From Betaproteobacteria bacterium (GTDB lineage: Bacteria; Pseudomonadota; Gammaproteobacteria; Burkholderiales; JACQAP01): a DNA stretch of 63,241 nucleotides. Shown piece after piece: positions 24,821 through 34,357 of this stretch (position 1 is the stretch's first letter; each line of letters opens with the position of its first letter). The notes beneath the pieces were generated by a model, which saw only the letters and a program-made list of their open reading frames with translations, was not told where the DNA came from and did no database searches. The stretch covers positions 1 through 63,241 of the forward strand of contig JACQAP010000010.1 of the NCBI GenBank assembly GCA_016194905.1. The letters run 5' to 3'. The position numbers and the translations under genes are program-made.

Positions 24821-26062
24821 ATGAATCGCAGGCATATATTGAAATCGTTGGTCGGGATCGCGTTTTCTGCGATAGCCGCGACGGCGACGGCTGCTGACAC
24901 CATCAAGGTAGGCATCCTTCATTCGTTGTCGGGCACGATGGCAATTTCCGAAACGGCGTTGAAGAACACCGCCCTGATGGCGATCGAGGAGATCAACGCC
25001 AAGGGTGGTCTGCTCGGCAAGAAGCTCGAGCCCGTGGTCGTGGATCCGGCCTCCAACTGGCCGCTGTTCGCCGAGAAGGCCCGCCAACTGATCACCCAAG
25101 ATAAAGTCTCGGTGGTATTCGGCTGCTGGACCTCGGTTTCGCGCAAGTCCGTATTGCCGGTATTCGAGGAATTGAACAGTCTGCTGTTCTATCCGGTGCA
25201 GTACGAAGGTGAAGAACTTTCCCAGAACGTGTTCTACACGGGTGCGGCTCCCAATCAGCAAGCCATTCCCGCAGTCGAATATCTGATGGGTGAAGAAGGC
25301 GGTTCGGCCAAGCGCTGGTTCCTGCTCGGCACCGACTACGTTTATCCGCGTACCACCAACAAGATCCTGCGCGCGTTCCTGAAGTCCAAGGGCGTCGACG
25401 AAAAGGATATCGAAGAGGTTTACACGCCTTTCGGACATAGCGATTACCAGACGATCGTTGCCAACATCAAGAAGTTCGCTGCCGGCGGCAAGACCGCGGT
25501 AATCTCCACCATCAACGGCGACTCCAATGTGCCGTTCTACAAGGAACTCGGCAATGCCGGACTGAAGGCAACCGATGTGCCGGTCGTGGCGTTCTCGGTG
25601 GGTGAAGAGGAACTGCGCGGCATCGACACCAAGCCGTTGCTCGGCCACCTGGCTGCATGGAACTACTTCATGTCGGTGAAGAATCCGGAGAACACCGCCT
25701 TCATCAAGACGTACAAGGATTGGGCCAAGAAGAACAAGCTTCCGAACCTGGACACCGTGGTGACCAACGATCCGATGGAAGCCACGTATGTCGGCATCTA
25801 CATGTGGGCACAAGCGGTGAAGAAGGCGGGTACCACCGACGTCGACAAGGTGCGCATAGCGATGGCCGGCCAGACTTTCAAGGCACCATCCGGATTCACG
25901 CTGACCATGGACAAGACCAATCACCACCTGCACAAGCCGGTGATGATCGGTGAAATCAAGGCCGACGGTCAGTTCAATGTCGTTTGGAAGACCAAGGGTC
26001 CGATTCGCGCCCAGCCGTGGAGCCCGTTCATCGCGGGTAACGAAGGCAAGCAAAATCTGTAA
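24821..26062 (+). CDS. urtA: Urea ABC transporter substrate-binding protein UrtA
   Basis: 413 aa periplasmic binding protein. A twin-Arg-flavoured signal peptide (MNRRHILKSLVGIAFSAIAA, ending TATAADT) precedes DTIKVGILHSLSGTMAISET. NINAK-like segments, VVFGCWTSVSRKSVLPVFEE, LLFYPVQYEGEELSQNVFY and NDPMEATYVGIYMWAQAV are strongly UrtA-like and set it apart from amide-binding AmiC. It delivers urea to the UrtBC channel. It has its own terminator downstream, which should make it the most abundant product of the operon. Confidence 0.96.
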   Translation: MNRRHILKSLVGIAFSAIAATATAADTIKVGILHSLSGTMAISETALKNTALMAIEEINAKGGLLGKKLEPVVVDPASNWPLFAEKARQLITQDKVSVVFGCWTSVSRKSVLPVFEELNSLLFYPVQYEGEELSQNVFYTGAAPNQQAIPAVEYLMGEEGGSAKRWFLLGTDYVYPRTTNKILRAFLKSKGVDEKDIEEVYTPFGHSDYQTIVANIKKFAAGGKTAVISTINGDSNVPFYKELGNAGLKATDVPVVAFSVGEEELRGIDTKPLLGHLAAWNYFMSVKNPENTAFIKTYKDWAKKNKLPNLDTVVTNDPMEATYVGIYMWAQAVKKAGTTDVDKVRIAMAGQTFKAPSGFTLTMDKTNHHLHKPVMIGEIKADGQFNVVWKTKGPIRAQPWSPFIAGNEGKQNL

Positions 26063-26143
26063 TTCGTAGCGAACCATCGAGGCCGCAGGCGCGTATATTT
26101 TGCGCGTGCGGCCGTCGGCGGGACGAAATTCCGAATTCAGGGC

Positions 26144-26183
26144 AGGCCTGCGGGTCGCGCAGTTCATCCGCAGGCCTTTTTTT
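26144..26183 (+). terminator. Intrinsic terminator/attenuator between urtA and urtB
   Basis: AGGCCTGCGG (26144-26153) pairs perfectly with CCGCAGGCCT (26168-26177) and seven T follow. It ends only 24 bp before the urtB start, so part of the transcripts should stop here. Another 12-bp near-perfect hairpin lies just upstream (about 26081-26114). Confidence 0.85.
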
Positions 26184-26206
26184 GTGTGCCTACCAGGGAC
26201 ATTTGC

Positions 26207-27811
26207 TTGAAAGCTGTACTACTTACCTCTGCATTGGTCGTTGCGCTGGCTTGCACGAATGCGGCCCTGGCACTGGATGCGCAGACCGTTGCCAAGCTTG
26301 GAGCCGACGATGCCAATGCCAAGATCGAGGCCGTCAATGCACTGGTTGCGTCGGGAGACGAGGCTGCGCTCGCATTATTGCAATCGGTTCAAGCCGGGGA
26401 AGCCAGCGTAACCCCGGCAGGGCGTGTCGTGATCGCCAAAGGCGATCAGATACTCGACGCGACGACGATGGCGCCGATTACCCCGCCACCGGATCAATTC
26501 GAAGGCATCGTCATCAACAACCGGCTGCGCGGTACGCTCGATGCGGCTGTCGGCGCCCTGAAGCTGTTATCGCCGGACCGTGCGACGCGCCTGGCGTCCG
26601 CCAGGGCGATCGAATCCACCAGCCAGGCGGCAGTGCTGCCTCTGATCGAAAAGGCGCTCAGCAAGGAAAGCGATCCGACCATCAAGAGTTCGCTGGAACA
26701 GACCAAGGCGTCGCTCAATCTGAAAAGCACCGATCCTGTCGTGCGACTCGCAGCGGTGCAAAAGCTCGGCGAAACCAATCAGGCAAGATTCAAGACGGTG
26801 CTGCAGGGATTCCTCGAAAAAGACGGTGCCGGCAAATTTATCGAACCGGACGAGAAAGTGCGCTCGGCGGCCGAAAGCTCGATCGATGCGATCCAGAGCC
26901 GGCTCGTCGTCAGCGACTACCTGGGCAGGTTGTTCACCGGATTGTCGCTCGGCAGCATCCTGCTGCTGGTCGCACTCGGCCTGGCAATCACTTACGGCCT
27001 GCTCGGCGTCATCAACATGGCGCACGGCGAAATGCTGATGATCGGCGCCTATGCGACCTATATCACGCAGCAGTTGTTCAAGTCCTATGCGCCGGGTTTG
27101 TTCGACTGGTATCTGGTCGCGGCGATTCCCGTCGCATTCGCCGCCTCGGGTTTGGTGGGCATGGCGCTCGAGCGCAGCGTGATCCGCTGGTTGTACGGGC
27201 GGCCGCTGGAAACGCTGCTGGCGACCTGGGGCATCAGCCTGTTTCTGATCCAGCTGGTACGCCAGATCTTCGGCGCGCAAAACGTCGAGGTCTCGAATCC
27301 GTCGTGGATGTCCGGCGGCATCGCGCTGCCCAATCTCGTGTTGCCCTACAACCGTATCGTCATCATCGGATTTTCGATGTTCGTGCTGCTGTTGATGTGG
27401 GTGATCCTCAACCGCACGCGGCTTGGCTTGTTTGTGCGCGGCGTCACGCAGAATCGCGCGATGGCATCCTGCGTCGGGGTGCCCACCGCGCGTATCGATC
27501 TGATGGCATTCGGCCTCGGTTCCGGAATCGCGGGGCTGGCCGGTGTCGCGCTTTCGCAGATCGGCAATGTCGGTCCCGACATGGGGCAGGGCTACATCAT
27601 CGATTCCTTCATGGTCGTCGTGACCGGGGGAGTCGGCCAGCTCGCCGGCACCGTCTATGCGGCGCTCGGCCTCGGTGTGCTGTCGAAATTCCTCGAACCG
27701 CACATCGGCGCGGTACTGACCAAGATTCTGGTACTGGTGCTGATCATCGCCTTCATCCAGAAGCGGCCGCAGGGATTGTTCGCATTGAAAGGGCGGGCGC
27801 TTGAAACCTGA
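26207..27811 (+). CDS. urtB: Urea ABC transporter permease UrtB
   Basis: 534 aa. After a signal peptide (KAVLLTSALVVALACTNAAL) comes a periplasmic helical region of about 200 residues, as is usual for UrtB, and then the BPD_transp_2 permease domain (SLGSILLLVALGLAITYGLL, INMAHGEMLMIGAYATY, GQGYIIDSFMVVVTGGVGQL). I chose the TTG at 26207 because AGGGA is seven bases upstream and it gives a proper signal peptide; a GTG at 26186 is in frame. The stop overlaps urtC by 11 bp. Confidence 0.95.
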   Translation: MKAVLLTSALVVALACTNAALALDAQTVAKLGADDANAKIEAVNALVASGDEAALALLQSVQAGEASVTPAGRVVIAKGDQILDATTMAPITPPPDQFEGIVINNRLRGTLDAAVGALKLLSPDRATRLASARAIESTSQAAVLPLIEKALSKESDPTIKSSLEQTKASLNLKSTDPVVRLAAVQKLGETNQARFKTVLQGFLEKDGAGKFIEPDEKVRSAAESSIDAIQSRLVVSDYLGRLFTGLSLGSILLLVALGLAITYGLLGVINMAHGEMLMIGAYATYITQQLFKSYAPGLFDWYLVAAIPVAFAASGLVGMALERSVIRWLYGRPLETLLATWGISLFLIQLVRQIFGAQNVEVSNPSWMSGGIALPNLVLPYNRIVIIGFSMFVLLLMWVILNRTRLGLFVRGVTQNRAMASCVGVPTARIDLMAFGLGSGIAGLAGVALSQIGNVGPDMGQGYIIDSFMVVVTGGVGQLAGTVYAALGLGVLSKFLEPHIGAVLTKILVLVLIIAFIQKRPQGLFALKGRALET

Positions 27812-28919
27812 AAATCCCACATTGCGCTATGCGCCGCGCAACGAACCCTTCTTCACGCGCGGCGGCTGGCTGGCGCTCGCCGCGTTCGCCTTCATTGCGC
27901 TGATATTGTTGCCGTCGCTCTACGCGTTCGTACCGGAAGGCAATCCCCTGCACGTATCGGCGTACACCGTCACGCTGGTCGGCAAGATCATGTGCTATGC
28001 CATCGTGGCGATGGCGATGAACCTGATCTGGGGCTATACCGGCATTCTTTCGCTCGGCCACGGCGTCTTCTTCGCGCTCGGCGGTTACGCGTTCGGCATG
28101 TACCTGATGCGCCAGATCGGGCGCGAAGGCCAGTACCAGTCGGATCTGCCGGACTTCATGGTGTTTCTCGACTGGAAGAAATTTCCCTGGTACTGGACCA
28201 ACTCCGACAGCTTCCTGTGGTGCGTGGCGCTGGTGATCCTGGTACCGGCGCTGCTGGCGCTGGTGTTTGGATTCTTTGCCTTCCGTTCACGCATCAAGGG
28301 TGTGTATTTCTCGATCATCACGCAGGCGATGACGTTCGCGTTCATGCTGCTGTTCTTCCGCAACGACACCGGCTTCGGCGGCAACAACGGCTTTACGGAT
28401 TTCAAGCGCGTCCTGAACTATCCAATCACCGTTCCGACGACGCGCGCCGTAATCTTTGGCCTGACGGCGCTGGCCCTGGTAGGCACCATTTTCCTGACGC
28501 GCTACCTGATCCGCTCCAAGATCGGCCGCGTGCTGACCGCAATACGGGATTCCGAGAGCCGGCTGATGTTTTCCGGCTACAACCCGCTAGGCTACAAGCT
28601 TTTTGTATGGACGCTTTCGGCGGTACTGTGCGGCATAGCCGGCGCGCTCTATGTGCCGCAGGTCGGTATCATCAACCCGAGCGAAATGTCGCCGGCGAAC
28701 TCGATCGAGATCGCAGTCTGGGTCGCGGTCGGCGGACGCGGCACGCTGATCGGGCCGCTGCTCGGCGCGGGTGTTGTCAACGGCGCGAAGAGTTTCTTCA
28801 CGCAGGCCTTTCCCGAATACTGGCTGTTCTTCCTCGGACTGCTGTTCATTCTGGTGACGTTGTTCCTCCCCAAAGGCATCGTCGGCGCGATCAGTCTGGC
28901 GAAGTGGAGGCGCAGATGA
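27801..28919 (+). CDS. urtC: Urea ABC transporter permease UrtC
   Basis: 372 aa polytopic permease, LivM-like. Features include MAMNLIWGYTGILSLGHGVF, FFALGGYAFGMYLMRQ and VAVGGRGTLIGPLLGAGVVN. It starts with TTG at 27801, inside the end of urtB, preceded by AAGGG. It pairs with UrtB to form the urea pore. Its stop overlaps the urtD ATG as ATGA. Confidence 0.95.
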   Translation: MKPENPTLRYAPRNEPFFTRGGWLALAAFAFIALILLPSLYAFVPEGNPLHVSAYTVTLVGKIMCYAIVAMAMNLIWGYTGILSLGHGVFFALGGYAFGMYLMRQIGREGQYQSDLPDFMVFLDWKKFPWYWTNSDSFLWCVALVILVPALLALVFGFFAFRSRIKGVYFSIITQAMTFAFMLLFFRNDTGFGGNNGFTDFKRVLNYPITVPTTRAVIFGLTALALVGTIFLTRYLIRSKIGRVLTAIRDSESRLMFSGYNPLGYKLFVWTLSAVLCGIAGALYVPQVGIINPSEMSPANSIEIAVWVAVGGRGTLIGPLLGAGVVNGAKSFFTQAFPEYWLFFLGLLFILVTLFLPKGIVGAISLAKWRRR

Positions 28920-29737
28920 GCGGGACGGAAGAGCGGTTCAGCGTAAGCGGCGACGTATCCGGGCTCGGCCATGTGATGGGCAAGGGTGTCGACCTTAGCC
29001 ACGGCCCCATCCTCTATCTCGACGACATCACGGTGAGCTTCGACGGCTTCAGGGCGCTGAACAAGCTGACGCTCACCGTCGAGGCGGGCGAACTTCGCTG
29101 CGTGATCGGCCCGAACGGCGCAGGCAAAACTACCATGATGGACGTCATCACCGGCAAGACTCGGCCCGACGAAGGGACCGCGTTCTTTGGCCAGACCATC
29201 GATCTGACGCGGCTCACCGAGCCGCAGATTGCACATCAGGGAATCGGCCGCAAATTCCAGAAGCCGACAGTGTTCGAGAATCACTCGGTATTCGAAAACC
29301 TCGAACTGGCAATGAAGACGGACAAGACGGTATGGGCCAGCGTGCGCGCGAGACTGTCCACGGAACAACTCGACCGCATTGCCGACACGCTGGAACTGAT
29401 CAAGCTTCATGGCGAAGCGGACCGCCAGGCCGGGCTGCTATCGCATGGCCAGAAGCAGTGGCTGGAGATCGGCATGCTCCTGATGCAGGAACCCAGGCTG
29501 CTGCTGCTCGACGAGCCGGTCGCGGGCATGACGGACGAGGAAACCGAACGCACCGCTGAATTGTTCAAATCCCTCGCGGGCGAGCGTTCGGTGGTGGTGG
29601 TGGAGCACGATATGGAATTCATCGAATCGATCGCCAATGTCGTGACTGTCCTGCACGAGGGCAGCGTGCTCGCGGAAGGCACCATGGACATGGTCCAGAA
29701 CGATGAACGCGTGATCGAAGTCTATCTGGGGCGTTAA
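28916..29737 (+). CDS. urtD: Urea ABC transporter ATPase UrtD
   Basis: 273 aa, LivG-like ATPase. Walker A is GPNGAGKT (65-72), the signature is LLSHGQKQWLEIGMLL, Walker B is LLLLDEPVAGMT and the switch His is in VVVVEHDMEFI. An N-terminal extension of about 30 residues precedes the fold. GGAGG lies five bases before the ATG. The LSHGQKQWLEI version of the signature is typical for UrtD. Confidence 0.96.
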   Translation: MSGTEERFSVSGDVSGLGHVMGKGVDLSHGPILYLDDITVSFDGFRALNKLTLTVEAGELRCVIGPNGAGKTTMMDVITGKTRPDEGTAFFGQTIDLTRLTEPQIAHQGIGRKFQKPTVFENHSVFENLELAMKTDKTVWASVRARLSTEQLDRIADTLELIKLHGEADRQAGLLSHGQKQWLEIGMLLMQEPRLLLLDEPVAGMTDEETERTAELFKSLAGERSVVVVEHDMEFIESIANVVTVLHEGSVLAEGTMDMVQNDERVIEVYLGR

Positions 29738-29738
29738 T

Positions 29739-30437
29739 GTGCTGCAGGTCAGGGAACTGAATCAGTACTACGGCGGCAGCCACACGTTGCGGAACATCGA
29801 CATCGATGTGCCGGGCGGTGGCGTGACGGCCTTGCTGGGACGCAACGGCGTGGGCAAGACGACGCTGCTAAAATGCCTCATGGGTGTGCTGCCCGTTGCG
29901 GGCGGCAGCATCACGCTCAACGGTCGGGATGTCACCAGGATGCCGCCCTATGCACGGGTGCGCCTGGGAATGGGTTATGTGCCGCAGGGGCGGGAAATCT
30001 TTCCGCGGCTGACGGTGGAAGAGAATCTAATGATGGGGCTCGCGAGCAAAGCGAACGGCGGGGCGCAAAATATTCCCGCGGAAATCTATGAAATGTTTCC
30101 GGTGCTCAAGTCCATGAAGGGGCGGCGCGGCGGCGACTTGTCGGGAGGCCAGCAACAGCAGCTCGCCATCGGCCGGGCGCTGGCCATGAAGCCCAAGGTA
30201 CTGATCCTGGACGAACCCACCGAAGGTATCCAGCCGTCGATCATCAAGGACATCGAGCGCGTCATCAAGACACTGTCCGAGCGCGGCGACATGGCGATCC
30301 TGCTGGTGGAGCAGTATTACGATTTCGCCCGCGAACTGGCGGACCATTACGTCGTGCTTCAGCGTGGGGAAGTGGTGAAAAGCGGGTCGGGTGAGGACAT
30401 GGAAACGGATGACGTGCGCAGCTTCATGGCGGTATGA
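29739..30437 (+). CDS. urtE: Urea ABC transporter ATPase UrtE
   Basis: 232 aa, LivF-like ATPase. It has LNQYYGGSHTLRNI at the start, Walker A GRNGVGKT, signature LSGGQQQQLAIGRAL and Walker B VLILDEPTEGIQPS. The GTG start lies one base after the urtD stop. Its TGA overlaps the ureD ATG (ATGA), directly linking urea import to the urease genes. Confidence 0.96.
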   Translation: MLQVRELNQYYGGSHTLRNIDIDVPGGGVTALLGRNGVGKTTLLKCLMGVLPVAGGSITLNGRDVTRMPPYARVRLGMGYVPQGREIFPRLTVEENLMMGLASKANGGAQNIPAEIYEMFPVLKSMKGRRGGDLSGGQQQQLAIGRALAMKPKVLILDEPTEGIQPSIIKDIERVIKTLSERGDMAILLVEQYYDFARELADHYVVLQRGEVVKSGSGEDMETDDVRSFMAV

Positions 30438-31279
30438 AGCCGGTGGAAGCCATCGCGCCCCGCGGCTGGGAGGCCGCGCTGCAGTTGGCGTTTCAGCGCC
30501 GTGGCGAACGCTCCGTGCTGGCGAGGCGATCGAGCTTCGGTCCTCTTGCGGTGCAAAAGGCGCTTTATCCCGAAGGCGAGCTTGTCTGTCACGCGATTCT
30601 TCTGCATCCACCGGGCGGCATTGCCGGCGGTGACCGGTTGGAAATTTCGATCCAGGTCGAGACTGGCGCGCGCGCGCTGCTGACGACGCCCGGCGCGACC
30701 AAGTGGTATCGTTCGACCGGAGTCGAAGCCTTGCAAAGCGTCGGCATTTCGATTGAGCGGAACGCGGTCTGTGAATGGTTGCCGCAGGAGAATATTTTCT
30801 TCGAGTCGGCGCGCGCCAAAAACGCATTGACCGTCGATCTTCAGGAAGGGGCCGTGTTCTGCGGCTGGGATGTGATGTGCCTGGGTCGCACGGCCAGCGG
30901 CGAACGCTTCCAGGCGGGGCAGATACGCCAGCATCTGCGTGTGACGCGCGGCGCGCGGTCGTTATTCGAGGAACTGGGTACCGTCGAAGGCGGAGGTGCG
31001 TTGCTCGATTCGCCGATCGGAATGGCGGGATACCCGATATGCGCGACTTTCATCATGGCAGGCGTCGCGACCGATCGCGATACGCTGGATTTCTGCCGCG
31101 CCACGGCGCCGACCGGCGATAGCAAGTGGGGTGTCAGCGCCATGGGCGAGGTCGTAGTCGCACGTTGTCTCGCAAGAACGGCCGAAGCAGCGCGCGAATA
31201 CTTCCTGAGGATGTGGGAGCATCTGCGGCCGCGGTATGCGCGGGTGCCGGCGCGCGTTCCGCGAATTTGGGCGACATGA
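30434..31279 (+). CDS. ureD: Urease accessory protein UreD
   Basis: 281 aa. It has LALQ-like LQLAFQRRGERSVLARRSSF at the start, GPLAVQKALYPEGELVCHAI, HPPGGIAGGDRL and GAKWYRS-like ARALLTTPGATKWYRS, all UreD hallmarks. UreD binds apo-urease and recruits UreF and UreG so that nickel can be inserted. The start overlaps the end of urtE. A 98-bp gap with a palindromic repeat follows before ureA. Confidence 0.95.
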   Translation: MKPVEAIAPRGWEAALQLAFQRRGERSVLARRSSFGPLAVQKALYPEGELVCHAILLHPPGGIAGGDRLEISIQVETGARALLTTPGATKWYRSTGVEALQSVGISIERNAVCEWLPQENIFFESARAKNALTVDLQEGAVFCGWDVMCLGRTASGERFQAGQIRQHLRVTRGARSLFEELGTVEGGGALLDSPIGMAGYPICATFIMAGVATDRDTLDFCRATAPTGDSKWGVSAMGEVVVARCLARTAEAAREYFLRMWEHLRPRYARVPARVPRIWAT

Positions 31280-31288
31280 ATGCAGTTA

Positions 31289-31340
31289 CGAGGACTGGGG
31301 ATTCTTTTCAAAAACCCCTCGAGGGGTACTCGGGACTAAG
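31289..31340. repeat. Palindromic repeat in the ureD/ureA gap
   Basis: The core ACCCCTCGAGGGGT (31314-31327) is a perfect 14-bp palindrome flanked by AGGACTGGGGATTCTTTTCA on the left and CTCGGGACT on the right. A recognisable copy lies in the opposite orientation at 58608-58665. Confidence 0.7.
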
Positions 31341-31377
31341 TTAAATAACAAGATTGTTGCCGGGGGAAATTAAGGAC

Positions 31378-31680
31378 ATGGAGTTAACACCAAGAGAAAA
31401 AGACAAGTTGCTCATCTTCACCGCCGCGCTGGTGGCGGAGCGGCGCAGGGCACGGGGACTGAAGCTCAACTATCCCGAATCGGTTGCCTTTATTTCGGCC
31501 GCGATCATGGAAGGCGCCCGCGATGGCCGGACAGTCGCCGAATTGATGAGTTACGGGACGACGCTGTTGTCTCGCGGTGATGTCATGGACGGCATCCCGG
31601 AATTGATTCCGGAAATCCAGGTCGAGGCGACGTTTCCTGACGGCACCAAACTCGTCACAGTCCATCATCCGATTGTGTAA
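31378..31680 (+). CDS. ureA: Urease subunit gamma
   Basis: 100 aa, exactly the usual UreA length. It reads [20 protein letters not shown] and continues with [20 protein letters not shown] and the family end VTVHHPIV. It forms the (alpha-beta-gamma)3 urease with UreB and UreC in the cytoplasm. TAAGGA precedes the ATG at 31378; the frame extends eight codons upstream without a better start. Confidence 0.97.
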   Translation: MELTPREKDKLLIFTAALVAERRRARGLKLNYPESVAFISAAIMEGARDGRTVAELMSYGTTLLSRGDVMDGIPELIPEIQVEATFPDGTKLVTVHHPIV

Positions 31681-31683
31681 GTG

Positions 31684-31845
31684 CAAATGAGCCGCCAAGA
31701 GCGCCAAGGAACACCCAATTCGATACAAAGCACATGAGACGCGTGATTCTGTCGAGAAGACTGCAAACGCTGCCTATCTATTCGGGACCGGGTTTTCATT
31801 TTTTGTTTTTCTTGGCGCTCTTGGCGTCTTGGCGGCGAAAAGGGG
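31684..31845. repeat. Inverted repeat of CCGCCAAGAGCGCCAAG type in the ureA/ureB gap
   Basis: Left arm GCCGCCAAGAGCGCCAAGGA (31692-31711) is matched by an inverted, slightly longer arm TTCTTGGCGCTCTTGGCG with TCTTGGCGGC (about 31808-31836). About 100 bp of unrelated sequence lies between. It is one of the dispersed palindromic elements seen throughout the window. No gene is visible in it. Confidence 0.65.
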
Positions 31846-31851
31846 TTTTCG

Positions 31852-32157
31852 ATGATTCCAGGTGAAATCAAAACGATGCCCGGCGAAATTGAGATCAACG
31901 TCGGTCGCAAGACGATTACCGTAAAAGTGGCTAACGGCGGCGACCGGCCGATTCAGGTGGGTTCCCATTACCATTTCTTCGAGACTAATGAGGCGCTGAA
32001 GTTCGATCGCGCCGCCGCCCGCGGCTTCCGGCTCAACATTCCGGCCGGCACTGCGGTGCGATTCGAGCCCGGTCAGGAGCGCACGGTGGAGCTGGTCGAA
32101 TTGAGCGGCGCAAAAGTCGTGTACGGTTTTCAGGCAAAAGTCATGGGGAAACTCTGA
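31852..32157 (+). CDS. ureB: Urease subunit beta
   Basis: 101 aa, the normal UreB length. It opens [20 protein letters not shown] and has [18 protein letters not shown] then [18 protein letters not shown], diagnostic for UreB. AAAAGGGG precedes the ATG. The stop and the ureC ATG share one base (TGATG), indicating translational coupling. Confidence 0.97.
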   Translation: MIPGEIKTMPGEIEINVGRKTITVKVANGGDRPIQVGSHYHFFETNEALKFDRAAARGFRLNIPAGTAVRFEPGQERTVELVELSGAKVVYGFQAKVMGKL

Positions 32158-33863
32158 TGGCACGCTCGATCGGAAGACAGGCTTATGCCGAGATGTTCGG
32201 CCCGACCACGGGCGACCGCGTGCGGCTTGCGGATACCGACCTCTGGATCGAGGTGGAGAAGGACCATGCCGTCTACGGCGAGGAGGTGAAGTTCGGGGGC
32301 GGCAAGGTCATTCGCGACGGCATGGGCCAGAGCCAGCGCCGCGCGCACGAAGTGGCCGACACCGTCATCACCAACGCGCTGATTGTGGATTACCTCGGTA
32401 TCGTCAAGGCGGATATCGGCATCAAGAACGGCCGCATCAGCGGCATCGGTAAGGCGGGCAATCCGGACATCCAGCCCAGCGTCAACATCATCATTGGCGC
32501 CGCGACCGAAATCATCGCCGGTGAAGGTTCGATCGTCACCGCTGGAGGAATCGACAGCCATATCCACCTGATCTGCCCGCAGCAGATCGAGGAGGCGCTG
32601 ATGTCGGGTGTGACCACGATGATCGGCGGCGGGACGGGACCGGCCACCGGCACGGCTGCGACCACCTGCAGCCCGGGGCCGTGGCATATCGGGCGCATGC
32701 TGCAGGCGCTGGATGCGTTCCCGATGAATTTCGGGTTGCTTGGAAAGGGCAACGCCAGCCTGCGATTGCCGCTGCGCGAGCAGGTGGCTGCCGGGGTCAT
32801 CGGTCTGAAGCTGCACGAGGACTGGGGCACCACGCCGGCCGCGATCGACAACTGCCTCGCGGTGGCCGACGAAATGGATGTGCAGGTTGCGATCCATACG
32901 GACACGCTGAACGAATCGGGATTTGTCGAAACCACCTTGGCCGCATTCAAGGGCCGCACCATCCATACCTACCACACCGAAGGTGCGGGCGGTGGACACG
33001 CGCCGGATATCATCAAAGCGTGCGGCCAGGCCAACGTGCTGCCGTCGTCGACCAATCCAACGCGGCCTTACACGGTGAATACCATCGACGAGCATCTCGA
33101 CATGCTGATGGTCTGTCACCATCTCGATGCGGGAATCGCCGAGGACGTTGCGTTCGCCGAATCGCGTATTCGCCGCGAAACCATCGCTGCGGAAGACATC
33201 CTTCACGATCTCGGCGCGTTCAGCATGATTTCATCCGACTCGCAGGCCATGGGGCGGGTCGGCGAGGTCATTACGCGCACCTGGCAAACCGCGCACAAGA
33301 TGAAATCCCAGCGCGGCAGTCTGCCGCAGGACAAAGGCGGCGCCGATAATTTCCGGATCAAGCGCTATATCGCCAAATACACGATCAATCCCGCCATCAC
33401 GCATGGCATTGCGCACGAAGTCGGCTCGATCGAAGTCGGCAAGCTGGCAGACCTGGTGCTCTGGAAGCCGGCGTTTTTCGGGGTGAAGCCGTCCCTGATC
33501 CTGAAGAGCGGCGTCATTGCCGCCGCCGCCATGGGCGACCCCAACGCTTCGATTCCGACGCCTCAACCGGTGCACTACCGGCCGATGTTCGGTGCATTCG
33601 GTCAGTCCTGCGTGCAGTCTTCGGTCACCTTCGTGTCGCAGGCTGCGCTCGAAGGGGACATCGGGCGCAAGCTCGGATTGAACAAGCCGCTGGTCCCGGT
33701 ATCCGGAACCCGCAAACTCAAGAAGTCAGACCTGCCGCTGAACGGCTATCTGCCGAGCATTGAAGTCGATCCGGAAACTTACGAAGTACGTGCCAACGGC
33801 GAGTTACTGACCTGCGAGCCCGCGAAAAGCCTGCCGATGGCGCAACGCTATTTCCTGTTCTGA
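32157..33863 (+). CDS. ureC: Urease subunit alpha (catalytic)
   Basis: 568 aa. It hydrolyses urea to ammonia and carbamate at a di-nickel site. All active-site residues are present, one position after the Klebsiella numbering: Ni ligands His135 and His137 ([12 protein letters not shown]), Lys218 for carbamylation (GLKLHEDWG), His247, His273 and Asp361 (SSDSQAMGR), and the flap Cys320-His321 (MVCHHLD). So the enzyme looks active. It needs UreDEFG for nickel loading. Confidence 0.98.
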   Translation: MARSIGRQAYAEMFGPTTGDRVRLADTDLWIEVEKDHAVYGEEVKFGGGKVIRDGMGQSQRRAHEVADTVITNALIVDYLGIVKADIGIKNGRISGIGKAGNPDIQPSVNIIIGAATEIIAGEGSIVTAGGIDSHIHLICPQQIEEALMSGVTTMIGGGTGPATGTAATTCSPGPWHIGRMLQALDAFPMNFGLLGKGNASLRLPLREQVAAGVIGLKLHEDWGTTPAAIDNCLAVADEMDVQVAIHTDTLNESGFVETTLAAFKGRTIHTYHTEGAGGGHAPDIIKACGQANVLPSSTNPTRPYTVNTIDEHLDMLMVCHHLDAGIAEDVAFAESRIRRETIAAEDILHDLGAFSMISSDSQAMGRVGEVITRTWQTAHKMKSQRGSLPQDKGGADNFRIKRYIAKYTINPAITHGIAHEVGSIEVGKLADLVLWKPAFFGVKPSLILKSGVIAAAAMGDPNASIPTPQPVHYRPMFGAFGQSCVQSSVTFVSQAALEGDIGRKLGLNKPLVPVSGTRKLKKSDLPLNGYLPSIEVDPETYEVRANGELLTCEPAKSLPMAQRYFLF

Positions 33864-33865
33864 TC

Positions 33866-34357
33866 ATGCTGAACATCCAGAAGCGTTGCCCGTCGCGGGG
33901 AAAGTTCGATGCCGAACTGGTGCTGCCGTTCGAACTGCGTCAGAAGAGCCGCCTGCGGACGCAGACGACGGCTGGTGAAGAAACCGGATTATTCCTGCCG
34001 CGCGGTGCCGTATTGCGCGACGGCGATTTTCTGGAAGCGGAGGATGGCCGTGTCGTCAGGGTGACGGCCAAGCCGGAAAAAGTCCTGCAGATCGGTTGTC
34101 CGGACCCGGTGCAACTTGCGCGCCTTGCCTACCATCTCGGCAACCGGCACGTCGCCTTGCAGATCGGCACCGGCTGGCTGCGCATAGCCAACGATTATGT
34201 GCTACGACAGATGGTCGAAGGACTGGGCGCCGTTCTGGTGTTGACCGATGCGCCTTTCGAGCCGGAATCCGGAGCTTATGGCGGACATCATCATCAGGGT
34301 CCCGATGCACCGGTTCACCGGGGCATCATTCATCAATATGTGTCGGTGAGTTCATGA
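33866..34357 (+). CDS. ureE: Urease accessory protein UreE (nickel chaperone)
   Basis: 163 aa. It has LPFELRQKSRLRTQTTAGEE, GLFLPRG, LARLAYHLGNRHVALQIGTG and a metal-binding end GGHHHQGPDAPVHRG. UreE brings Ni2+ to the UreDFG-urease complex. The terminal His cluster is moderate compared with the long His tail of Klebsiella. The ATG is two bases after the ureC stop; its TGA overlaps ureF as ATGA. Confidence 0.95.
   Translation: MLNIQKRCPSRGKFDAELVLPFELRQKSRLRTQTTAGEETGLFLPRGAVLRDGDFLEAEDGRVVRVTAKPEKVLQIGCPDPVQLARLAYHLGNRHVALQIGTGWLRIANDYVLRQMVEGLGAVLVLTDAPFEPESGAYGGHHHQGPDAPVHRGIIHQYVSVSS

Noticed and set aside
24803-26167. 454-aa minus-strand frame opposite urtA
   Set aside because: The plus strand encodes a full UrtA with a signal peptide and upstream sigma-54 promoter.
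26182-27804. 540-aa plus-strand frame alongside urtB
   Set aside because: It is Arg/Gly-rich without membrane helices; the other frame gives a complete UrtB.
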